From: Candidatus Dechloromonas phosphorivorans
GTDB lineage: Bacteria; Pseudomonadota; Gammaproteobacteria; Burkholderiales; Rhodocyclaceae
Length of the DNA: 64,000 bases
Direction of reading: 5' to 3'
Assembly (NCBI GenBank): GCA_016709495.1
Contig: JADJMS010000047.1
Location: 124,001-188,000, forward strand
The stretch's first letter is position 1, and the number at the start of each line of letters is the position of its first letter. Positions 31,197 to 39,798 of the stretch are shown one piece after another. A model generated the notes under the pieces. The model saw only the letters and a program-made list of their open reading frames with translations, did not search any database and was not told where the DNA came from. A program made the position numbers and the translations under genes.

Positions 31197-32582
31197 ATGA
31201 GCCGGCAGGAGAAGGATTCCCTCGGCAGCATCACGGTTGCGGACAATTGCCTGTGGGGCGCGCAAACCCAACGTTCGCTTGAACATTTTGCGATTTCCAG
31301 CGAGCGCATGCCGGTCGCACTCATCCATGCGCTAGCCATCGTCAAGGCAACCTGTGCCAAGGTCAATCTGGAACTCGGCCTGCTCGCCGATAACAAGGCC
31401 GATGCGATCATCACAGCTGCTGCTGAAATTTCCGGCGGCCAGCACATCGACGAATTTCCCCTGTCCGTCTGGCAAACCGGATCGGGTACGCAGACCAATA
31501 TGAACATGAACGAGGTGCTTGCCAACCGCGCCTCGGAACTGCTCGGTGGAAAGCGCGGTAGCGCCCGCCTGGTGCATCCCAACGACGAGGTCAATCTCGG
31601 GCAATCATCGAACGATATTTTCCCGACGGCCATGCATGTCGCCGCCGTCCTCGGCATCGTGAACCAAATTTTCCCGGCAATTCGCCGGTTGACCGTAACA
31701 CTTGAGGCTAAATCAGCCGAGTTTGCCAAGATCATCAAGATTGGCCGCACCCATTTGCAGGATGCGACACCCCTCTCGCTGGGCCAGGAGTTTTCCGGCT
31801 ACGTTGCCCAGTTGCAGCATACCGAGGCGCAGATCAGCGCCAGTCTTTCTTCGCTATATCCACTGGCTGTAGGCGGCACAGCGGTTGGCACCGGTTTGAA
31901 TACACATCCCGAATTTGGTGACCGGGTTGCGGCGGAACTTTCCGTTCAAACCAAACTGCCTTTCACCAGCGCCCGCAACAAATTCGCTGCGCTGGCCGCA
32001 CACGATGGTTTGGTAGCCGCCCATGCTGCTTTAAAAGTGCTGGCCGTAGCGCTGATGAAAATCGCCAATGACATTCGTTGGCTGGCCTCCGGTCCGCGCT
32101 CCGGGCTCGGTGAATTGAGCCTTCCGGAAAATGAGCCGGGCAGTTCGATCATGCCGGGGAAAATCAATCCAACCCAATGCGAAGCACTCACCATGTTGTG
32201 CTGCCAGGTTATGGGCAACGACGTAGCAGTGAGCATTGGCGGTGCTTCCGGCAATTTTGAGTTGAACGTCTTCAAGCCGCTGATCGCTCATAATGTCCTG
32301 CAAAGCATCCGCTTGCTGGCGGATGGAATGAATAGTTTTGAACAGCATTGCGTGCGCGGCATTCAGGCAAACCGGGAACGCATCGCCGAGCTGATGGAGC
32401 GCTCGCTGATGCTGGTCACCGCCCTGACACCGCACATCGGTTACGACAAGGCGGCGGAAATCGCCAAATATGCACATCAAAACGATACTTCGCTGAAAGC
32501 GGCTGCGCTGGCGCTGCAACATGTCACTGATGAACAATATGAGGCATGGGTCATTCCATCAACCATGATTCATCCGGGTTAG
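31197..32582 (+). CDS. fumC: Class II fumarate hydratase
   Basis: Iron-free fumarase of 461 residues of the TCA cycle, converting fumarate and malate. Family signatures are SGTQTNMNMNEVLANRA, HPNDEVNLGQSSND, GRTHLQDATPLSLGQEF and the mobile active-site loop GSSIMPGKINPTQCEA. Length is normal for FumC. Its stop overlaps the end of a convergent TauE gene by a few bases. It contains one repeat copy on the minus strand. Confidence 0.95.
   Translation: MSRQEKDSLGSITVADNCLWGAQTQRSLEHFAISSERMPVALIHALAIVKATCAKVNLELGLLADNKADAIITAAAEISGGQHIDEFPLSVWQTGSGTQTNMNMNEVLANRASELLGGKRGSARLVHPNDEVNLGQSSNDIFPTAMHVAAVLGIVNQIFPAIRRLTVTLEAKSAEFAKIIKIGRTHLQDATPLSLGQEFSGYVAQLQHTEAQISASLSSLYPLAVGGTAVGTGLNTHPEFGDRVAAELSVQTKLPFTSARNKFAALAAHDGLVAAHAALKVLAVALMKIANDIRWLASGPRSGLGELSLPENEPGSSIMPGKINPTQCEALTMLCCQVMGNDVAVSIGGASGNFELNVFKPLIAHNVLQSIRLLADGMNSFEQHCVRGIQANRERIAELMERSLMLVTALTPHIGYDKAAEIAKYAHQNDTSLKAAALALQHVTDEQYEAWVIPSTMIHPG
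31688..31700 (-). repeat. TGTTACGGTCRAC repeat, copy 5 (antisense in fumC)
   Basis: Exact copy TGTTACGGTCAAC on the minus strand inside fumC. Here the word is opposite to the direction of the gene (gene reads L-T-V-T), unlike the other coding copies. Confidence 0.7.
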
Positions 32583-33344
32583 ATCCAGCGGAGTATCAAG
32601 CTCAGACCGCTGAGCACCAACAATCCGTTGAGCAGCATGAATAACTGTTGCCGGGTAAGGTGTAAATCGACCCGTTTGCCCAGGGCAATTCCACCACCAG
32701 CGCCGGCAGCAACATCAGGGCCGTGATGACAAGTTGCCAGTCAATCAGGCCGGCGACGACGCACAATCCGACGCGCCAAGCCGTAGACAGGGCAATCAAA
32801 GTCGCCTGGGTTGCCCGAAATGCCTCTCTGCTTTCCAGTCGACGCTCCAGATAGGCGGCATAGACAAACCCGCCACTGCCGAACAGTCCCCCAAGCAATC
32901 CGCCCAGCATCCCATGGCGGAATGCCGTTCCCCGCTGCTCAGTTACCAGCTTGACCGAAGACTTGCTCAGCAAACCACGGCCCCCTTGAATCATGACAAA
33001 CGTTCCAAGAAAAATGGCCATGATCGATGCAGAAATCTGAGCCAGCAAAACAACCCCACCAGCTGCCCAAGCAACATGCCGGGCAACAAGCCTTTCAATT
33101 CCGCCACATCCACCAAATGACGTGCCCGCCAACCGCGCATCACCGAGACGGTGCAATCGAGTAACGCCAGGAGTGGCACCACTTTGGCTACCGGCATCAC
33201 TGCCGCCAAGGGAGCACTGGCAAACAGGGCTGTACCAAAGCCGGCCACCGTAAACACCATGTACGCCGCGATCAGCGCAACAATGACCAGCAGGGCAGAA
33301 CCCAGACTCATTGGAGCAAAAAGGGAAGGCAGTAATTCACTCAT
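32579..33344 (-). pseudogene. TauE/SafE family permease (two frameshifts)
   Basis: Membrane protein of about 255 residues when repaired. It starts MSELLPSLFAPMSLGSAL, with hydrophobic segments and the family glycine pattern (TVAGFGTALFASAPLAAV, and GGLLGGLFGSGGFVYAAYL in the second half). The first frame change is near 33058, in the G-run of CTGGTGGGGTTG. The second is near 32697, after which the protein ends with a Leu-rich helix and RWI. It is divergent from a LysR gene, which is its likely regulator. The substrate is not evident; the family exports sulfite or organic sulfonates. Confidence 0.85.
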
Positions 33345-33437
33345 GGCAGCACTCCGGGTATTGGGTGCTTCTATTTTTATTGCCCATAGTGGTATAAAAC
33401 AAATACAAAATTTTGTACTTACCTATTCAATAAAAGC

Positions 33438-34320
33438 ATGCCTTCGCTAAAACAGATTCACTCCTTCCTGACCATTGCTGATCTTGGCGGCTTCACACAA
33501 GCCGCTGCCGTCCTGTTTGTCGCCCAGCCAGCCCTCAGTCGGCAAATTGCCCTGCTTGAGGAAGAACTGGGCTTTATCCTGTTTGAACGGCAAGCTCGCG
33601 GCGTTAGCCTGACACCCGCCGGTACTCTCTTTCGCGACCGTGTATTGGGTATCGAAAAAACACTGTCGGCTGCAACTGAAGAAGGACGCCAGATCGCTCG
33701 GGGGTGAAGCCGGCGTGCTGCGCCTGTTGCATTCCAGTTCAATTCCGGCCAATAGCCTGATGCCCTGGATCAAGCAGTTCATCAATGGCGCCCCCGGGGC
33801 GCGGGTTGATCTTGACCGCATATCTTCCGAAATCCAGATTTCCGAAATTGCCGAAGGTCGCGCCGATGTCGGGCTTGTCCGTTTGCCCGTCCTGCGTCGC
33901 GACCCGGCCGTCAACTTCGTTGAATTGCCAGCTGAACGACTTTGGGTCGTACTGCCGGCAAACCACCGCCTAGCAGGGTATTCGAGCCTGCAGTTGAGTG
34001 ATTTGGCGAATCAAGCTTTTGTTTCTGCGGTCCATCGGGAAAGAGGCGGCCTTGCCCGCCGGGTAACTGATCTCTGTCTGCAACGCGGCTTTGTGCCGCA
34101 ACTGGCAGCGGTCATTTCACGCAAGACCTCAATGCTGAATCTGGTCGCTGCAGGGTTTGGCATTGCCGTGGTACCAGAAAACATGACCCGGATCGGTGGC
34201 GAAAATTTGGCTTGCGTGCCTTTAAGCGACCCTGATGCAATCTCGAACACAGCCTTGGTCACACCTGTTTCCCGCTCACCCCTGGCACAAAAGTTCGTCG
34301 ACATTGCCATGTCGCCTTAA
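33438..34320 (+). pseudogene. LysR family regulator (one frameshift)
   Basis: Regulator of about 294 residues. The N-terminal HTH (MPSLKQIHSFLTIADLGGFTQAA, QPALSRQIALLEEELG) ends at a stop after RQIARG. The other frame continues GEAGVLRLLHSSSIPANSL and the whole substrate-binding domain to 34320. One surplus G in CGGGGGTGAAG at about 33702 explains the break. It is transcribed away from the TauE permease gene, the usual layout for LysR and its target. Confidence 0.87.
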
Positions 34321-34446
34321 CGGGCAGCCCATTTGCGCATTTACCTTATGCGTTTTTGCCATAACAAGATGCGCACTTGTTCTTAAAACAATATTAAGCC
34401 CTTGGTACAATACCGCCACTTAACATCCACAGCGGATTTCACAGCG

Positions 34447-35376
34447 ATGAATCAACGCACCACCCTGACTCACCTTGACTGGCTCGAAGCCGAAGCCATC
34501 CACATCATGCGCGAAGTGGCCGGCCAGTGTTCCAACCCGGTGCTGCTCTTCTCCGGCGGCAAGGACTCGATCTGCATGCTGCGCCTGGCTGAAAAGGCCT
34601 TCCGCCCGGGCAAGTTCCCCTTCCCGCTGATGCACATCGACACCGGCCACAATTACAAGGAAGTCGTTGCCTTCCGCGACAAGCGCGCCGCCGAACTCGG
34701 CGAGCGCCTGATCGTGCGTTCGGGTGAAGACTCCATGGCCCGCGGCACCGTTGTGCTGAAGCATGAAGGCGAATCGCGCAACAAGCACCAGTCGGTGACG
34801 CTGCTCGAAGCCATCGAGGAATTCGGCTTCGACGCCTGCATCGGCGGCGCCCGTCGCGATGAGGAAAAGGCCCGCGCCAAGGAACGCATCTTCAGCTTCC
34901 GCGACGAATTCGGCCAGTGGGACCCGAAGAACCAGCGCCCGGAACTGTGGAGCCTGTACAACGCCCGCAGCCACAAGGGCGAGAACATCCGCGCCTTCCC
35001 GATCTCGAACTGGACGGAAATGGATGTCTGGCAATACATCGAGCGCGAAGGCCTCGAACTGCCGAACATCTATTTCGCCCACAAGCGTCCGATCGTCATG
35101 CGCCAAGGTTCCATCGTGCCGGTCAACGTGCCGCTGGTCGGTGGCGGCGTCGCCAACCCCTCCAAGGCCGGTGAAGAAATCATCGACCTGCAGGTGCGTT
35201 TCCGCACCGTCGGCGACATCTCCTGCACGGCGCCGGTCGAATCGGATGCCGACAACGTCAGCAAGATCGTTTTCGAAACCGCCACCACCACCATCACCGA
35301 GCGCGGCGCTACCCGCCTGGACGACCAGACCAGCGACGCCTCCATGGAACAACGCAAGAAAGAGGGTTACTTCTGA
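34447..35376 (+). CDS. cysD: Sulfate adenylyltransferase subunit 2
   Basis: Catalytic subunit (309 residues) that makes adenylylsulfate from sulfate and ATP. The PP-loop is LLFSGGKDSICMLR (about residue 35), then HIDTGHNYKEVVAFRD, GGARRDEEKARAKER and the C-terminal TERGATRLDDQ. The ATG at 34447 (MNQRTTLTHLDWLEAEAIH) is chosen over an upstream in-frame start at 34402. A small inverted repeat, TTGTT and AACAA separated by five bases, lies at 34377-34391 and may be part of a CysB-controlled promoter (inference). Coupled to cysN by TGATG. Confidence 0.95.
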   Translation: MNQRTTLTHLDWLEAEAIHIMREVAGQCSNPVLLFSGGKDSICMLRLAEKAFRPGKFPFPLMHIDTGHNYKEVVAFRDKRAAELGERLIVRSGEDSMARGTVVLKHEGESRNKHQSVTLLEAIEEFGFDACIGGARRDEEKARAKERIFSFRDEFGQWDPKNQRPELWSLYNARSHKGENIRAFPISNWTEMDVWQYIEREGLELPNIYFAHKRPIVMRQGSIVPVNVPLVGGGVANPSKAGEEIIDLQVRFRTVGDISCTAPVESDADNVSKIVFETATTTITERGATRLDDQTSDASMEQRKKEGYF

Positions 35377-36656
35377 TGACCGCCCAAGTTGAACGAGTTT
35401 ACGAAGATGCCGGCCTGCTGCGCTTCCTGACCTGCGGCAGCGTCGATGACGGCAAGAGCACGCTGATCGGCCGCCTGCTGTTCGACACCAAGACCATCCT
35501 CGCCGACACCCTGTCGGCCATCACCAAGACTTCCGAAAAGCGCGGCATGGGCGCGGTTGACCTGTCGCTGCTCACCGATGGCCTGCAAGCCGAGCGCGAA
35601 CAGGGCATCACCATCGACGTCGCCTACCGCTACTTCTCGACCGGCACGCGCAAGTACATCATCGCCGACGCGCCGGGCCACGAGCAATACACCCGCAACA
35701 TGGTCACCGCCGCCTCGACCGCCAACCTCGCCATCATCCTGATCGATGCGCGCAAGGGCGTCCTGACCCAGACCCGCCGTCACTCGAAACTCGCTTCGCT
35801 GGTTGGCATCCCGCACCTGATCGTCGCCATCAACAAGATGGACCTCGCCGATTACTCGCAGGAAACCTACGAGCGGATCAAGGGCGAATACCTCGAATTC
35901 GCCGCCAAGGTCGGCATCGAAGACATCCGCTTCATCCCGCTCTCGGCGCTCAATGGCGACATGATCGTCGACCGCGGCGACAACCTGAACTGGTACGAAG
36001 GCCCGACCCTGCTTGAAATGCTCGAAGTCGCGCCGGCTGCCCACACCGAACACACTGAGAAATTCCGGTTTCCGGTCCAATATGTCTGTCGACCGCAGGA
36101 TTCGGCCAATCCGGAACTGCACGACTACCGTGGTTTCATGGGCCGCGTCGAAGCCGGCTCGATCAAGGTTGGCGACGCCGTCACCGTGTTGCCCTCCGGC
36201 CGCGAGTCGACCGTGAAAGCGGTGCAACTCGGCGGTGTGGATATCAGCGAAGCCTTCTGCGAACAATCCATCACCCTGTTGCTGGCCGACGAAATCGACA
36301 CCTCACGAGGCGACATGATCGTCAAGTCGAGTGAAGTGCCGGCTGCCGTCAAACAGATTGAAGCCACCGTCTGCTGGATGGCCGAAGCCCCGATGGACCG
36401 CGCCCGCACCTACCTGATCCGCCACACGACGCGCGACTCGAAAGCCAAGCTGGCTGCCATCGATCATCGTCTGGATGTAAACACGCTGGAAAAAGTCCCG
36501 GCCGAAAAACTGGCGATGAACGACATCGCCCAGGTCACCTTCAAGCTGGCCCAGCCGCTGTTCGCCGACCCCTACCTGGAAAACCGGGGTACCGGCGCTT
36601 TCATCATCATTGATGAAAGCAACAACAACACGGTTGGGGCTGGGATGATTTTGTAA
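35376..36656 (+). CDS. cysN: Sulfate adenylyltransferase subunit 1, GTPase
   Basis: GTP-binding subunit of 426 residues that drives APS formation with CysD. G motifs are GSVDDGKST (21-29), the switch ADAPGHEQYTRN and INKMDLADY. It is shorter than E. coli CysN, as in related bacteria, and carries no C-terminal CysC kinase domain. The missing APS kinase agrees with the APS-type CysH at 19950. A repeat copy and a strong terminator follow directly. Confidence 0.95.
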   Translation: MTAQVERVYEDAGLLRFLTCGSVDDGKSTLIGRLLFDTKTILADTLSAITKTSEKRGMGAVDLSLLTDGLQAEREQGITIDVAYRYFSTGTRKYIIADAPGHEQYTRNMVTAASTANLAIILIDARKGVLTQTRRHSKLASLVGIPHLIVAINKMDLADYSQETYERIKGEYLEFAAKVGIEDIRFIPLSALNGDMIVDRGDNLNWYEGPTLLEMLEVAPAAHTEHTEKFRFPVQYVCRPQDSANPELHDYRGFMGRVEAGSIKVGDAVTVLPSGRESTVKAVQLGGVDISEAFCEQSITLLLADEIDTSRGDMIVKSSEVPAAVKQIEATVCWMAEAPMDRARTYLIRHTTRDSKAKLAAIDHRLDVNTLEKVPAEKLAMNDIAQVTFKLAQPLFADPYLENRGTGAFIIIDESNNNTVGAGMIL

Positions 36657-36661
36657 GGGAT

Positions 36662-36674
36662 TGTTACGGTCGAC
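36662..36674 (+). repeat. TGTTACGGTCRAC repeat, copy 6 (after cysN)
   Basis: Exact intergenic copy TGTTACGGTCGAC, five bases after the cysN stop, followed by GGGAAAAATGGGCCAAAAAT, i.e. two A-tracts about 11 bases apart. The cysN terminator follows. Confidence 0.75.
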
Positions 36675-36695
36675 GGGAAAAATGGGCCAAAAATA

Positions 36696-36727
36696 AAAAC
36701 GCCTCCGCAATGGAGGCGTTTTCGTTT
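36696..36727 (+). terminator. Rho-independent terminator after cysN
   Basis: Perfect 11-bp stem AAAACGCCTCC / GGAGGCGTTTT with loop GCAAT, flanked by A- and T-rich bases on both sides, so it could also end the convergent minus-strand gene. Confidence 0.92.
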
Positions 36728-36743
36728 AGGCATAGCCTTGATC

Positions 36744-37016
36744 TCACTCAATATCCAATAGCGCAAGCGCATTCGCTGCATAGGGGCCGGAACTAGGGAG
36801 GTATTTTCTGACCCACTGTTTTCGCTCCTCTGCATCACACAGCGCAGGCTCCACTGACAGGGCTTCAAGGGCTTTTGGAAAATGCTCCTCAGGGCAATGG
36901 CTAAACAAATTTTTTCTCACCTCCAATGAAATGTTCTCCCCCTGCTGAACAAACAGGCTTGCCGCTCGCTCGGCATTCCATCTCCACAAGCAATCGGCAG
37001 CGGCATCCCCTAACAT
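36744..37016 (-). CDS. Hypothetical protein
   Basis: Reading frame of 90 residues, MLGDAAADCLWRWNAERAAS, with a helical, HEAT-like look (SLEVRKNLFSHCPEEHF, ALALLDIE end). No Shine-Dalgarno is clear. The upstream minus-strand sequence to about 37220 is another open piece that ends in a stop at 37026, so this may be the second half of a broken gene or a small separate one. I do not recognise a family. Confidence 0.5.
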   Translation of the reverse strand: MLGDAAADCLWRWNAERAASLFVQQGENISLEVRKNLFSHCPEEHFPKALEALSVEPALCDAEERKQWVRKYLPSSGPYAANALALLDIE

Positions 37017-37025
37017 TTCAGCACC

Positions 37026-37478
37026 CTAGTAAGCCTCCAGCGCAGGTGCCGCATGAAAACCAAATCGCTCAAAAAATGGCAATACCCCAGAGAACCATTT
37101 CACAGGAACGCAACCAACCAAGGATGACGGTGAATCGCTGATCTGACGGGCCATTCTGGAGGCCGAGACAACCTCGCGCTGGGCCAATTCTTCAAAGGTC
37201 GCATCGGCAATATCAGTCGATTTTTCGGTCGCGCCAGACCGCTTATACCAGCATGCAGATCGCCAATAACAGCGCCATCCGCCTTTCTCCCCGCTCCGAT
37301 GCCTTTCAGGTCATCGACACCGCCCCTTGCTGTTTCAACATTTTTCTTTCGGAAATTTATCGACAGTCTGGAATCGTCACAACAGCCCCCCTGACGCTTC
37401 CAAACAAACAAATATCTATTATCGGGCGCAGATATTACTATTTCGACCAATGGATTCAAGCTCAGAAATCAATACTCA
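37026..37478. other. Stretch without a recognised gene; minus-strand remnant
   Basis: About 450 bases between the hypothetical gene and the CNNM gene. On the minus strand, a frame ending at 37026 reads VGCVPVKWFSGVLPFFERFG and HAAPALEAY and stays open to about 37220. It looks protein-like but has no start and no family I can name. The rest shows no coding signal I trust. Confidence 0.35.
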
Positions 37479-38764
37479 ATGAACCTTCTTGAAAACACCC
37501 TGCTAATTTTGCTGTTGATTGCCACAGCGCCTTCTTTGCCATTTCGGAAATAGCACTGGCTGCCGCACGCAAAATCAAGCTGGAACAAATGCTTGATGAA
37601 GGCGAAGCACGGGCCGCGCGGGTGCTCACACTGCAGGGCCCGGTTCCAGCCATTTCTTTACGGCAGTGCAGATTGGCCTGAATACGGTTGCCATCCTCGC
37701 CGGGGTGCTGGGCGAAGGGCTTACGCTCGGCTTTTTCTCAGTTCTTTATCAAGTTCGCTGAGTCTGAAAATGCCGACATGCTCGGCTCGCTAACCTCTTT
37801 CCTGCTCGTCACCACGGCCTTTATTCTGGTCGCCGACCTGCTGCCCAAACGCATCGCCATCGTTGCTCCGGAAGTCGTTGCCTGCGCATTGCCAGCCCGA
37901 TGATGTTGTGCCTGAAACTCCTGACCCCGTTGATCTGGGCCTTCAATGGGCATTGCCAATCGGGTCATGGCACTGCAAGCTTGCCCAACACGCGCCCTGA
38001 AGACATACCCGGAAGATATTGTCGCGATGGCCAATGCCGGGGCTGAAGCAGGCGTTGTCGCCCGGCAGGAGCGGCAAATGATAGAAAACGTCTTTGAACT
38101 GGAGATCCGCACCGCACCATCGACCATGACGGCGCGTGAAAAGCATCGTCTGGCTGGAGCGTACCGAGACTGAAGAAATGATGCGCGCCAAGATCATTGC
38201 CCATCCACATGCCAGGTTTCCGGTCTGCAACGGTGGTATTGATCGGGCGATTGGTTTCGTTGACTCGAAAGACATACTTCAGCCGCCTGCTCAATGGCGA
38301 CCCGCTATCGCTGCACAGCGAAGGTCTCTCACGCACCCTGCTGATCCTCCCTGAAACCTTGACCCTGGCCGAGATCATCGAGCAGTTCAAGGCCATGCGC
38401 GAACTTTGCGCTGATCATCAACGAATATGCACTAATTGTCGGACTCATTACTCTAAATGATGCGACCAGCACCCTGATGGGCAACTCGATGGTGGCGATG
38501 ACCGAAGAACAGATCATCCAACGCGACGCCAATTCCTGGCTGGTCGATGGCATGACGCCGGTTGGCGATCTGGAACAGGCGCTGGATATAGCCCCGTTTC
38601 CGAATGATGATCAATTTGAAACCATCGCCGGCTTCATGATGTACGTCTTGCGCAAGGTGCCGCGCCCGACCGAAAGTGTGGAACATGCTGGCTTCAAGTT
38701 CGAGGTACTGGACGTGGATAATCAAAAAATTGACCAACTATTAGTCACCCGGGTACTGAAATGA
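37479..38764 (+). pseudogene. CNNM/CBS-domain membrane protein (HlyC/CorC-like), several frameshifts
   Basis: Fragments in all three frames join to one hemolysin-like/CorC protein of about 428 residues. First comes MNLLENTLLILLLIAT with SAFFAISEIALAAARKIKLE, a DUF21 transmembrane domain. It is followed by AVQIGLNTVAILAGVLGEG, ILVADLLPKRIAIVAPE, a CBS pair (ARFPVCNGGIDRAIGFVDSKDI, LTLAEIIEQFKAMRE) and the CorC_HlyC end (FETIAGFMMYVLRKVP). Members affect magnesium or cobalt balance. At least six single-base changes are needed. The start of the next gene overlaps its stop (ATGA). Confidence 0.8.
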
Positions 38765-39361
38765 GACATTGGCTTGCCTTGCCGTTGGTATTGCTCGCTT
38801 TTTCGGCAACGGCAGATGTCTATAAATGCCGCCAGCCGAATGGCAGTACCGAAATATCAAATTCGCCCTGTACCGGCGGCAGCAGTACGGTCAAAACAGT
38901 TGCTGACGATGTGGTTTCTGAAGAAAACCGTCGCCAGGCTGAACGCAATGTCGAACAGATGCGGATTGATGCAGAAAAGCTGGAAGCCTCGCGCCGCGCC
39001 GATCAGGCAATTGAACGTAAACAACAGGAAGAACAACGGCAGCAGGCTAGTGGGCCATCGCCCAGGCGATTCAGGATTGCCTGCGCACACTAGACCGCAT
39101 GGCGCTTGATGGCGCGCCGAGCGGAACTGGAAGCCACCTGTCGCAGCAAGGGTTCGGTCGAACCGGTGCATTCCCGGTTCCTATTACGCCGGCCCGACTT
39201 ACGTCAGGCCACACCGCCCACTGCCGCCGCAAACCAAACCGCCGCAGACTAACCAGAATCTTTGCCCTGAGCCGTCTTACCCGTTACGCCCACCTCAATC
39301 CGCCCGGGCAAGACCAACAGCGCCCTACACGCTTTGCCGGGCAACTTTCAACCGGCGTTAA
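38761..39361 (+). pseudogene. DUF4124 domain secreted protein (frameshifts in the C-terminal half)
   Basis: Signal peptide (about 1-18), then DUF4124 (DVYKCRQPNGSTEISNSPC). A charged coiled-coil region (ENRRQAERNVEQMRIDAEKL) and a Q-rich linker follow. The clean frame ends at 39093, but other frames continue with AIAQAIQDCLRTLDRMALD, RAELEATCRSKGSVEPV and a proline-rich tail (RPHRPLPPQTKPPQTNQN) to a stop at 39361. Periplasmic; function unknown. Its end overlaps a convergent small gene. Confidence 0.75.
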
Positions 39362-39686
39362 TCGTCGCTGGCCAGGGGACTTTCGTGCTGGCAGCCCCGG
39401 CTTTCTGACTGCCCAGGGTCAGCTCAGTGTTTTCGCTGAGCGCAAAAAAGAAGGCATCAACGGCTTTTGGCTCGCCGGTGGCGGCAAAGGTGGTTTGCCC
39501 GCAATCGCACTGGCCGACCCAGATTGCCTCCAGCCCGCGCAAACCCCGCGTGCTGACCGGATTGATCGTCGTCACATCGCCACCGCAGCCGTTGCAGACC
39601 AGCTTTTCCGGCCGTGTTGCGGCAAGCTTAGTCTGCGCCTCGGCAATACGTTCAGCCTGACTACCGCGATTCTTTGCCTGCCCCAT
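39348..39686 (-). CDS. Small zinc-ribbon-like protein
   Basis: Protein of 112 residues. A basic start (MGQAKNRGSQAERIAEAQ) leads to a cysteine pair (VCNGCGGDV) and a second pair (GQCDCGQTTF), about 35 residues apart, a plausible zinc ribbon. I do not recognise a named family. The short upstream region to the alpha-2-macroglobulin gene, on the other strand, would hold its promoter. Confidence 0.65.
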   Translation of the reverse strand: MGQAKNRGSQAERIAEAQTKLAATRPEKLVCNGCGGDVTTINPVSTRGLRGLEAIWVGQCDCGQTTFAATGEPKAVDAFFFALSENTELTLGSQKAGAASTKVPWPATINAG

Positions 39687-39798
39687 CGTTTGCTCCCTGC
39701 GTTTTCATAAAGCGCGGAGCATAACGGGCATCCCGGCGATGTCGATTACCGGCTGTTCTATGGCAAACTCATTGCATCCCCTGCTGATTGCCTGCCCG

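Noticed and set aside
34420..36266. Long open frames on the minus strand opposite cysD and cysN (about 310 and 299 codons)
   Set aside because: They mirror the codon bias of well-identified plus-strand genes and have no family resemblance or ribosome sites.
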